Under the pieces are notes generated by a model. It saw nothing but the letters and a program-made list of their open reading frames with translations. It did not search any database and had not been told where the DNA came from. Shown here in pieces: positions 1 to 6,666 of a stretch of 17,825 nucleotides of DNA. The first letter of the stretch is position 1; each line of letters begins with the position of its first letter. The position numbers and the translations under genes are program-made. The DNA is taken from NCBI GenBank assembly GCA_016199905.1, contig JACQFU010000074.1:1-17825 (forward strand), given 5' to 3'. The DNA comes from Candidatus Wallbacteria bacterium. Its GTDB lineage: Bacteria > Muiribacteriota > UBA6191 > JACPRK01.

Positions 1-83
1 AGCACTGGAAGTTCGCTTGCTTCTCGGATAGATTTGGGCCTTGCGAGGCTGCAAAGGGGCCTCGAAACTTCCGGTTCTCGTGA
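1..83 (+). repeat. Left terminal inverted repeat of the transposon (partial)
   Basis: Every base from 1 to 83 pairs with the reverse complement of 9669-9751; the match ends at base 84. The outer part lies before the window. At 83 bp or more it is longer than the usual 38-bp Tn3 end, though long ends are known in some Tn3-family members such as IS1071. It holds nested palindromes: CGAGGC (44-49) with GCCTCG (59-64), and outside these GGAAGTTCG (7-15) with CGAAACTTCC (63-72). Confidence 0.93.
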
Positions 84-119
84 GCAAGAATTCGTGTGCA
101 AGAGCTATCGCTTTAACTG

Positions 120-125
120 TATAAT
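120..125 (+). promoter_or_regulatory. Perfect -10 box, probable leaderless promoter of the cargo operon
   Basis: TATAAT at 120-125 matches the sigma-70 -10 consensus at all six bases in a GC-rich setting. The expected start of transcription, about 7 nt after the box, falls on or next to the GTG start codon at 132. There is no Shine-Dalgarno sequence in front of that GTG, which supports a leaderless transcript. The region around 96-103 gives only a weak -35 match. Confidence 0.6.
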
Positions 126-131
126 ATCGAT

Positions 132-644
132 GTGAACCGGGATGAAATCCTAGCGGCCCTCTGGCAACTCGGCGAACTCCTCACGCAGGATGTCGAGATC
201 ACCGTCGCTGGCGGCGCTGCTCTGATCGTGGCTTTCAAGATCGATCGTGGAACGGCCGACGTCGACGCGGTCGAAGCGGTGCCGCGAGTGGACCAGGAGT
301 TTCGGCAGGCAGTCCAGGAAACGGCGGAGCTTCTTGAGCTCAACAAGCACTGGCTCAACGATTCGGCGAAGGGATTCGCAGATGTGCTGGCACCCGACTT
401 CCGAAAGCGTCGGCTTCACGTCGGGAACTTCAACCGTCTGCGCGTCTACTCACTTGGACGGAGGGACTTGATCTTGATGAAGCTCTTCGCGATGCGGGCG
501 CAGGATCTGGAGGATCTCGGGCTCCTGGCCCCGTCGAAAGAGGAAATCGGCTTCGTGCGAGAGAACCTCGAGAGGCTGGGACGCATTCGGGCGGACCAGG
601 CGCTGAGGATTCGGCTGTACCTGGAGCAGGGGGAAGGCAAGTGA
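132..644 (+). CDS. Nucleotidyltransferase-fold protein, DUF6036/AbiEii-like
   Basis: The 170-residue protein has the pattern of small minimal nucleotidyltransferases: a glycine pair (G27-G28) in VAGGAA, then TADVD (41-45), whose aspartates would bind metal, then WLND (74-77), and a helix LGRRDLILMKLFAMRAQD (108-125) in which K117, R122, D125 and D128 follow the order seen in AbiEii/DUF6036 proteins. Relatives transfer nucleotides to RNA, tRNA or proteins and often act as toxins; the substrate here is unknown. The start is GTG 132, because the ATG at 130-132 runs straight into TGA. It is the first gene of the plus-strand cargo block, and its stop overlaps the GTG of the next gene (GTGA). The family call rests on motifs; the toxin role is inference. 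Confidence 0.8.
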   Translation: MNRDEILAALWQLGELLTQDVEITVAGGAALIVAFKIDRGTADVDAVEAVPRVDQEFRQAVQETAELLELNKHWLNDSAKGFADVLAPDFRKRRLHVGNFNRLRVYSLGRRDLILMKLFAMRAQDLEDLGLLAPSKEEIGFVRENLERLGRIRADQALRIRLYLEQGEGK

Positions 645-1390
645 CCGAGCTGCGATCCGAGTGGTGCCGGCTGGGTGTCGGCTTTGCCGTGGAGGCGGCC
701 CAGGGGCCGGTGGACCCGGAAGAATTGATCCTTCGCTCAGCATCAGAGGGGCCGCGAGATGCTCGCCTGTTTTGGGGGGCCGCGAGCTGGCTGAAGCGCT
801 ACGGGGATCTCGTGGACGGTCGCCGGCTGAGAAGAAAGCTCGGAAAAGACGCGGGCAGTGCGGTGCTCGCGGCATTGGTCCTCGCCAGCGAGTCGATCGA
901 GCTCAAGGGGCTACTCGAAAGGTGCCAGCCACTTCGTAAGCCGCGACCGCTCTTCGAAGTGATGGAGTCGACATCCGTACTACGAGAGAAAGTGGAGAAG
1001 GGCGCACTTCCCGAATTCCGGAGATGGGGCCTCCTAGTGGATGAGGTGAGCCTGAACCTGGACATGCTGCGGCCAGCCTCGTGGGTGCTCAGGCAGAATC
1101 GAAACCTTCTGGTACGAGCGCTGCTCGGCGCCAACCTTCGGGCCGACCTGCTCGACACGTTGCTGAGCGCGAAAGCGCCGCTCACGGCATCTGATCTCCA
1201 CCGGCTTCACGGCAGGCAGTACGCTTCGGTTCACGCGTCGCTTTCGGCCCTGGCGCTGACCAACTGGGTAGCGCGACGACAGGACGGAAATCGGCTCTTC
1301 TACTCGGTTCCCCAAGACATACAAGACTGGCTCGAACACTTTCCCGGAGCGGAGCCGCCGGCCAAGAGGCGGCTTACTCGAGCGGCGTGA
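641..1390 (+). CDS. Winged-helix protein, partner of the nucleotidyltransferase
   Basis: The 249-residue protein starts with GTG overlapping the previous stop (GTGA), so the two genes are probably translationally coupled. Residues 1-160 are mostly helical with no motif I recognise. Residues about 165-223 look like a winged helix-turn-helix: helices around NLRADLLDTLLSAKAPLTAS, a recognition helix around YASVHASLSALALTNW, and a wing ending in RLFYSV. This resembles ArsR/MarR-type DNA-binding domains. In AbiE-type pairs the antitoxin also has a winged-helix domain, but there it is N-terminal and the antitoxin gene comes first; here the domain is C-terminal and the gene is second. A role as DNA-binding antitoxin or autoregulator is inferred from the pairing only. 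The tail is basic (AKRRLTRAA). Confidence 0.7.
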   Translation: MTELRSEWCRLGVGFAVEAAQGPVDPEELILRSASEGPRDARLFWGAASWLKRYGDLVDGRRLRRKLGKDAGSAVLAALVLASESIELKGLLERCQPLRKPRPLFEVMESTSVLREKVEKGALPEFRRWGLLVDEVSLNLDMLRPASWVLRQNRNLLVRALLGANLRADLLDTLLSAKAPLTASDLHRLHGRQYASVHASLSALALTNWVARRQDGNRLFYSVPQDIQDWLEHFPGAEPPAKRRLTRAA

Positions 1391-1403
1391 CCGCCGTTCA
1401 TCT

Positions 1404-1410
1404 AGGAGGT
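1404..1410 (+). promoter_or_regulatory. Strong Shine-Dalgarno site for the coiled-coil gene
   Basis: AGGAGGT lies 8 nt before the GTG at 1419 and fixes that start. It is the strongest ribosome-binding site seen in the window. It implies that the coiled-coil protein is made independently and at a higher level than the two coupled genes before it. Confidence 0.8.
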
Positions 1411-1418
1411 CCCTCACC

Positions 1419-2447
1419 GTGGCACGACCCGCAACGACGACACGACGCCCTCGCCGAACCAAGGCCGAGATTCAGCAAGAATTTGCCGAGCTTCAGGAAG
1501 AAGTTTCCAAGACCGGCCAGGAGACCGACGTCAAGACCGAGAGCTTCCAAAAACTCAAAGAAGCCGAGATCCGCCAGGCAGTCGAGGGCCTCACAGTGGA
1601 CGCCGTGGTCCAGCGGCTTTCGAACCTGGGCCTGGAAGTCTCGAAGGCGCTTTCGGGTCTATCAGAGCAACTCGTGCAAGAGGTTTCGTTGCTCTCCACG
1701 GTGAAGGAAGCCGTGGCGCTCGAGAAACGAGAGTTGGAAAACCTCCACAAGATCGACGTCGCGGCAACGGCCGTGGATCAGATCGTCGGCGAGCATCGGC
1801 TCAAGAAGGAAGAGTTCGAGCAAGCGAGCACCAAGCAGCGAGCCGAATGGGACGAAGAGAAGCGTCAGCGCGAGCAAGACGCGAAGACTTACGAGGAAAC
1901 CCTCAAGAAGCAGCGCCAACGAGAAGTCGACGACTACGAGTACAGGAAGACCCTCGAGCGAAAGAAGGCGCAGGACAAGTACGAAGAGGAGAGACGTGAC
2001 TTCGAGCGCGCCAACCGCGACAAGCAGGAGGAGTTGGAGCGCTCCTGGCAGCAACGGGAAACGACGCTCAAGGAGCGGGAAGAGGAACTAGCCCGACTCC
2101 GCAAGGAAGCAGAGGAGTTTCCGGAACGGCTCCGCAAGGAAGTCGAGAAGGCCCGAGCCGATGCAGCGAAAGCTACGGAGCAGACCTTCAAGCACCAGCT
2201 GGCTCTCCTGGAGAAGGATCGGACGGCCGAGAAGGGCGCCGCCGAGCTGCAGCTCAAGGCCCTGACGGACAGCCGGGCGCTGCAGGCCGCGCAGGTAGAG
2301 TCGCTGCAGAAACAGCTCGACGAGGCAAAGAGGCAGGTCCAGGAGATTGCGATGAAGGCCATCGATGGCGCATCGGGCGCCAACGCGCTCTCCCACGTCA
2401 ATCAGATCGCCATGGAGCAGGCGAAGCAGAGGACGCCGAAGGCGTGA
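1419..2447 (+). CDS. Long coiled-coil protein of unknown function
   Basis: The 342-residue protein starts at GTG 1419 behind a perfect Shine-Dalgarno site. A basic N-terminus (MARPATTTRRPRRTKAE) is followed by a helical region with hydrophobic spacing at about 50-110, an almost unbroken charged coiled coil at about 125-312 (rich in E, K, R and Q, with runs such as EEERRDFERANRDKQEE around 189-205), and a less charged tail (AIDGASGANALSHVNQIAM, 314-332). No signal peptide, membrane segment or enzyme motif is visible. It sits 28 nt after the winged-helix gene and 7 nt before the glycosyltransferase. It could be a scaffold or DNA-organising protein of the cassette. A second idea is a helper of transposition, since Tn4651 encodes a coiled-coil protein, TnpT, that assists its tyrosine recombinase TnpS. 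Homology to TnpT is not shown here. Confidence 0.72.
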   Translation: MARPATTTRRPRRTKAEIQQEFAELQEEVSKTGQETDVKTESFQKLKEAEIRQAVEGLTVDAVVQRLSNLGLEVSKALSGLSEQLVQEVSLLSTVKEAVALEKRELENLHKIDVAATAVDQIVGEHRLKKEEFEQASTKQRAEWDEEKRQREQDAKTYEETLKKQRQREVDDYEYRKTLERKKAQDKYEEERRDFERANRDKQEELERSWQQRETTLKEREEELARLRKEAEEFPERLRKEVEKARADAAKATEQTFKHQLALLEKDRTAEKGAAELQLKALTDSRALQAAQVESLQKQLDEAKRQVQEIAMKAIDGASGANALSHVNQIAMEQAKQRTPKA

Positions 2448-2454
2448 GCGGCGA

Positions 2455-3657
2455 GTGAGTGCTTCGCCCCCTCGGCGATCGTGGACGGACTTCCTTCCGT
2501 GGCTCGTCCTCTTGCAGTGCGGTTTTGTGGCTGCCGAGATTTTCTCGGCAGCAACCGATGCATTGGGTCCAGATGGTGCTTGGTATCTGGACATGGCCCG
2601 CGTGCTGCGAGCCAAGGGCCTCTGGTCGCCGGACGCATTCGCTGGCGGCTACATGCCTCCCCTCTGGCCAGCGGTCATTGCCGGCCTCTGGTCCGTAACC
2701 GGCGAGAGTCTGTTCACGATCCGGATTTTCAACTTGGCGACATGGGTGGCGATTCTGCCCTTCACTTATTCTCTGGCGAGATCTCTGATTGGCCGTACCG
2801 GAGCATGGCTGGCAGTTCTCTTTTTCTCCCTGCACGACATCTCCCATTATGCCAAGTTTCCCCAGTACGAGATCTTGCTGACATTCCTTTGCGTGTCGGC
2901 CGTCTGGGCTTGGCTTCGCGGAGCTGACGAAGGTTTGCTCTGGTGGTTTGTGCTCTCCGGAGTCTTATGGGCTGTGGCCGGCCTCATGCAGACGAGGGTT
3001 CTTCCGGTGTCGCTCCTGCTACTCACCGCGGTGAAGGTGGGCAAGCGATCGACGACGTGGAGCGGTCCGCTGATATGTGTGGCAGTTGCTTTCTCGCTCT
3101 TGCTTCCCGTTGCCTACCGCAATTGGCTGGTACACGGCCATTTTTCGGCCACAGCGGCGAACTTTGGAGTCAACCTGTGGATCGGCAACAACCCCGACGC
3201 GACCGGGTTCTACATGAACCCGCCTGAATCCACAACGGCTCCGATCTCGAAGACCACGGACGTCTATGAACGAGACCGACTGTATGCTAAAAAGGCGACG
3301 ACGTGGATCGCATCCAACCCAGGCACTTTTGTTTTCAGATTGGCTCCTCGCAAGCTCTACTACCTCTGGCGTCTCGACAAGCCGATCAACTGGGCACTCC
3401 TGCCGTTTGCCATCGCCGGTGCTCTGGGACTATGGCGTCTTGGCCACCATCGCCGTGTCCTTGCGCTGGCATACCCAATACTCTTCGTCTCACTTCTTCA
3501 CGTGGTGTTCTTTGGCGATGGACGTTTCAGGTTCTGGGCGCTGCCTGGAGTTCACATCTTCGCCGCTTTTACCGTGCTCCGTCTCGTGGCTGGCAGTTCA
3601 AAACATGCTCTCGATGTCGAATCAATCGATGCCTTGACTCCACATTCAACGGATTAG
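2455..3657 (+). CDS. GT-C fold membrane glycosyltransferase (PMT_2/GT39-like)
   Basis: The protein is about 400 residues with many hydrophobic segments, as expected for the ArnT/PMT_2 superfamily, which moves sugars from polyprenyl-phosphate donors to lipid or protein acceptors on the outer face of the membrane. After the first membrane helix comes a loop with DALGPDGAWYLDMA; the acidic residue of the PDG motif (D40 from this start) is where the family has its catalytic aspartate. An external loop near 3160-3300 carries NLWIGNNPDATGFYMNPPE, a sugar-binding-type segment common in this superfamily. I chose GTG 2455 because it lies 7 nt after the previous stop; the frame is open upstream, but that part is an arginine-rich shadow of the coiled-coil gene. 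The stop TAG overlaps the stop of the convergent kinase. Acceptor unknown. Confidence 0.8.
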   Translation: MSASPPRRSWTDFLPWLVLLQCGFVAAEIFSAATDALGPDGAWYLDMARVLRAKGLWSPDAFAGGYMPPLWPAVIAGLWSVTGESLFTIRIFNLATWVAILPFTYSLARSLIGRTGAWLAVLFFSLHDISHYAKFPQYEILLTFLCVSAVWAWLRGADEGLLWWFVLSGVLWAVAGLMQTRVLPVSLLLLTAVKVGKRSTTWSGPLICVAVAFSLLLPVAYRNWLVHGHFSATAANFGVNLWIGNNPDATGFYMNPPESTTAPISKTTDVYERDRLYAKKATTWIASNPGTFVFRLAPRKLYYLWRLDKPINWALLPFAIAGALGLWRLGHHRRVLALAYPILFVSLLHVVFFGDGRFRFWALPGVHIFAAFTVLRLVAGSSKHALDVESIDALTPHSTD

Positions 3658-5900
3658 GGCGCCAAGTCGACGCCCAGCCACACGAGCGCTACGTTGTCCT
3701 CATCGAAAGGTCCTGGCTGCTGCAGCCGAATCTTGGACACGTCGACTCTGAGGTCGGCAGCCAACAGCTCGGGCGGGACACGATGACCGGCGACGGTAAC
3801 AGTGATCTTTTGAATTCCGTAGGGCGCGCACTTGTCGATCGGTTCCCCGAGTGATGGGGAAACGACAACGGTGGCGCGGGAGTCGGCCTTCCCATCTTCA
3901 ACCCGCTTCGTTCCCGGAAGTTCGAAGGACAAAGAGGACGGAAGCTGAAAGCCCGACGACTTGGTAGCTTGAGGAGCCTGCGACAGATAGATCGGGATTC
4001 CTCCAACCAGTAATTTCAGAACGCCTCCAGAATCCAGCCGATACACGGAACCGAGCAGGGCACGAGTGGCTACTACTGGTTTCGGAAAGTGAAGAAGGAA
4101 CGACCGCTCCAGCAACGAGCCGAGATCCGCGACGTAGACCAGGTAATTCCTCGAGCGCGAAGCGTCGGGCTGAGCCATCTGAGCCAGAGACGATCCGGTC
4201 GAAGATGCCAGCGGCTGCCCAAACGGGAAGCTGAGTCCTCGATGCCTTGCGAGACAATCCGCAAGCTCGAGAGGCGCCAAGAGTCTGTAGAGCGCGGCAC
4301 GCTCGACATAGGGGATGGATGTCGCATCGAAAAATAACGGCGCGACAGGAAGAATCTGCCGTACCGGCTCCAATAGTTTCATCTTCCCCAACACGCTCAC
4401 CAGCGTTTGTGAGGCTACTTTTCGGCGAGCGTCCGTCATCGCCAGCTCACCGAGCTCCTGTCGCAGCCGGTCGACGAACCGTTGGTCAGTCAAACCGGAT
4501 CTCGTCCAGAAGTCTCGAAGAGTGCGAGTCAGACGTTCACCTGCGCCACGAAGGAAACGAACGAGGTCTGCCTCGGTCAGCGTCAGTTCAGGTCCGCCAT
4601 CGGAACGCAGTATTGCGAGGCTGAACGGCTGGTCGGGACGATAAGGAAAGTCCGCCTCGACCCATGCAGCGGCACCTCCTGAAGTCGCGTGGACTGGCCC
4701 GGTACTCACTCGCCAACCAGCGGCCACCGAGCGCGACACCTTGGTCCCAACTCGAAGACGCTGCGCCGTCGGATCGTAGGCCCACTCCGTGACGTCGATG
4801 CTCACGTCTGGAGGCAACTGCCGTAGGGAGGACGCCTTGGAAGTAGACGTGGCGGAGCGGTTTTGCAGAGTCCCCCCCACGAGGAAGAGCAAGAGCCCCA
4901 CGACAAGTGCAGCCCCCGAGTAACGCTTCGAGTTACTCCTTTGCGGAAGCTCGGCCCTGCGAAGCTGTGTCCCACTCGGCGTACCGGCGCTTGTGCGACG
5001 AGAAGACGACCTGGCCGGCGTGAGGGCAGTCCGACTCACCGGGATCTGCTCGGAGCTGGCGGAGGGTATCAGGGCAAGCGCATCCACCAACTCGGCGGAC
5101 GACTGAAACCTCAAGCCCGGGTCCTTAGCCAGGCAACGCATCACCGCCCGCGCCAGAATGGGCGGACAGTCGGGCGCGACCTTCATCAGATCCGGCACCC
5201 GGCCCTCCAGTCTCGCCGCGACGACCTGCTGCAAGTTTGCGCCGGAAGAGAAGAAGGACTTTCCGACAATGACTTCGTAGAGCACGAGTGCAAGCTGGTA
5301 GAGATCCGTGCTCTCGTTGTAGACCGGCGTCGCCAGTTGCTCGGGCGCCAGGTAGGCAGGAGTCCCGACCACGAAGCCGGCCGTCGTCAGACCGCTTGCG
5401 CCCTGGGAGCGCGCCAGACCAAAATCCGCCAGCATCGCGTGACGGCCGTCCTTGAGAAGGATGTTCGCTGGCTTGATGTCGCGGTGAAACACGCCCTGCG
5501 AGTGGATGTAAGCCAAGCCGGTCGCCAGGTCTCGCGCGATCGCGGCTGGATCAGGCCTGGGTATCTCGGCCTTCTGCTCCAACCAATCCGCCAACGACGG
5601 CCCGTCGATGAGCTCCATCGCAATGTAGGGCTCCTCGCCATCGAGCCCAACATCGTAGACAGGCACCAAGTTGGGGTGCGACAGCTTCGTGAGGATCGCG
5701 GCCTCGCGCTCGAAGCGCTTGCGACCGCTCAAGCCTGCCGCGATCTCGGTCTTCAACAGCTTCAGCGCCACATCGCGGTTCAGCGAGAGCTGGCGCGCCC
5801 GATAGACCGACCCCATCGCGCCGCTGCCGATCTTCGCTATGACCTTGTAGCTGCTGGCTATTAGCTGCCCGCTGGCCTTTGAATCCTTGGCTGTGGTCAT
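3654..5900 (-). CDS. Transmembrane Ser/Thr protein kinase (Pkn/Stk type), transposon-borne
   Basis: The 748-residue protein has a complete Hanks-type kinase domain at about 18-278: glycine loop GSGAMGSVY (25-33), catalytic lysine K47, helix-C glutamate E66, HRDIKPAN (139-146, catalytic D141), DFG (159-161) and APE (185-187). A Ser/Thr/Arg-rich juxtamembrane linker (about 285-327) is followed by one membrane helix (about 328-346), leaving roughly 400 residues outside. That sensor-like part is not a PASTA, FN3, WD40 or TPR domain that I can recognise. All residues needed for activity are present, so it is probably active. ATG 5900 has a weak GAGG upstream. The gene follows the recombinase gene by 37 nt on the same strand and may be read from the transposase promoter. 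Its stop overlaps that of the glycosyltransferase. A kinase is unusual cargo for a Tn3 element. Confidence 0.9.
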   Translation of the reverse strand: MTTAKDSKASGQLIASSYKVIAKIGSGAMGSVYRARQLSLNRDVALKLLKTEIAAGLSGRKRFEREAAILTKLSHPNLVPVYDVGLDGEEPYIAMELIDGPSLADWLEQKAEIPRPDPAAIARDLATGLAYIHSQGVFHRDIKPANILLKDGRHAMLADFGLARSQGASGLTTAGFVVGTPAYLAPEQLATPVYNESTDLYQLALVLYEVIVGKSFFSSGANLQQVVAARLEGRVPDLMKVAPDCPPILARAVMRCLAKDPGLRFQSSAELVDALALIPSASSEQIPVSRTALTPARSSSRRTSAGTPSGTQLRRAELPQRSNSKRYSGAALVVGLLLFLVGGTLQNRSATSTSKASSLRQLPPDVSIDVTEWAYDPTAQRLRVGTKVSRSVAAGWRVSTGPVHATSGGAAAWVEADFPYRPDQPFSLAILRSDGGPELTLTEADLVRFLRGAGERLTRTLRDFWTRSGLTDQRFVDRLRQELGELAMTDARRKVASQTLVSVLGKMKLLEPVRQILPVAPLFFDATSIPYVERAALYRLLAPLELADCLARHRGLSFPFGQPLASSTGSSLAQMAQPDASRSRNYLVYVADLGSLLERSFLLHFPKPVVATRALLGSVYRLDSGGVLKLLVGGIPIYLSQAPQATKSSGFQLPSSLSFELPGTKRVEDGKADSRATVVVSPSLGEPIDKCAPYGIQKITVTVAGHRVPPELLAADLRVDVSKIRLQQPGPFDEDNVALVWLGVDLAP

Positions 5901-5937
5901 TTCACTGCCTCGAAGATGAGCAGGATCGCCTCCCTCC

Positions 5938-6666
5938 TCAACGGATGGGGAATTCCTTCATCGCTTCCTGATATTCCTGAGCGATGTCCGCCAGGCTCAA
6001 GTCCTGGTATGTCTCGAGGCTCTTGCGGCTCGCGTGTCCGCTGACAACCTGGAGCTTCGCGTCGACGACACCCTTCTTGGCCAGGTGCGTCAAGAGCTGA
6101 TGACGGAACAGATGCGGATAGATGCGCTTCTTGATGCCGGCCGTCTCGGCGTAGCGCTTGACCAGGGCGCGTATCCAGCGGGTCGTGAACTTGTTCATGC
6201 GGTTGGTCTCGAAGAGATAGGTGGCCTTCTGCTCGCGCTGTCCACTGACGTACTGGCCCAGCTCACCGCGGAAGCTGTGAGGAAAGGGAACGAGGCGATC
6301 CTTTGCGCCCTTGCCCTGGCGTATCCGCAACGTGCAGTCCTTCGGATCGACGTCGCCCAGCGTCAGGGCCGCCAGCTCGGCATTCCGTATCCCGGTGAAG
6401 AGCAAGAGCTTGATCATCACGGTATGCGTCCGATCCGCAGCGTCCCACACCGCCTCGTAGAAACGCCCCATCTCGACCTCGGTCAGGAGTTCGGGGAGGC
6501 GCTTCGGCGCTGGCGGCCGGCCGCGAAAGCCGAGCTCCTGGCGGATATGGGCGAAGACCTTCTTGGCGTAGTGATAGTCCAGACGCTCCTTCTTCAGAAG
6601 GCGAGCCAGACGACGTGCCATTTGCTTGGGAGGCGTTCGAGCCGCTCCGCTCTTATTGGTGCTCAA
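5938..6666 (-). CDS. Tyrosine recombinase of the transposon (TnpI-like resolvase)
   Basis: This 242-residue integrase-family protein has the full catalytic set: R94 (TGIRNAE), K119 or K122 (GKGAKDR), H185 and R188 (HLFRH), H211 (GHASRKS) and nucleophile Y220 (TYQD). In Tn3-family elements such as Tn4430 a tyrosine recombinase called TnpI resolves cointegrates at an internal site, and that is the likely job here; no tnpR is seen. The start is TTG 6666, overlapping the tnpA stop as TTGA, so translation is coupled. The N-terminal core-binding part is short (about 55 residues, against about 100 in XerC/D-type enzymes), so this may be a compact variant or the true start may lie inside tnpA. I could not identify its recombination site. 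Confidence 0.85.
   Translation of the reverse strand: MSTNKSGAARTPPKQMARRLARLLKKERLDYHYAKKVFAHIRQELGFRGRPPAPKRLPELLTEVEMGRFYEAVWDAADRTHTVMIKLLLFTGIRNAELAALTLGDVDPKDCTLRIRQGKGAKDRLVPFPHSFRGELGQYVSGQREQKATYLFETNRMNKFTTRWIRALVKRYAETAGIKKRIYPHLFRHQLLTHLAKKGVVDAKLQVVSGHASRKSLETYQDLSLADIAQEYQEAMKEFPIR

Noticed and set aside
2365..2454. Upstream start for the glycosyltransferase at 2365
   Set aside because: It adds 30 arginine-rich residues that lie wholly inside the coiled-coil gene in another frame. GTG 2455 fits the operon spacing.
5901..5937. A recombination site for the tyrosine recombinase in the gap before the kinase
   Set aside because: No paired inverted arms or repeats of suitable length could be found in these 37 bases.
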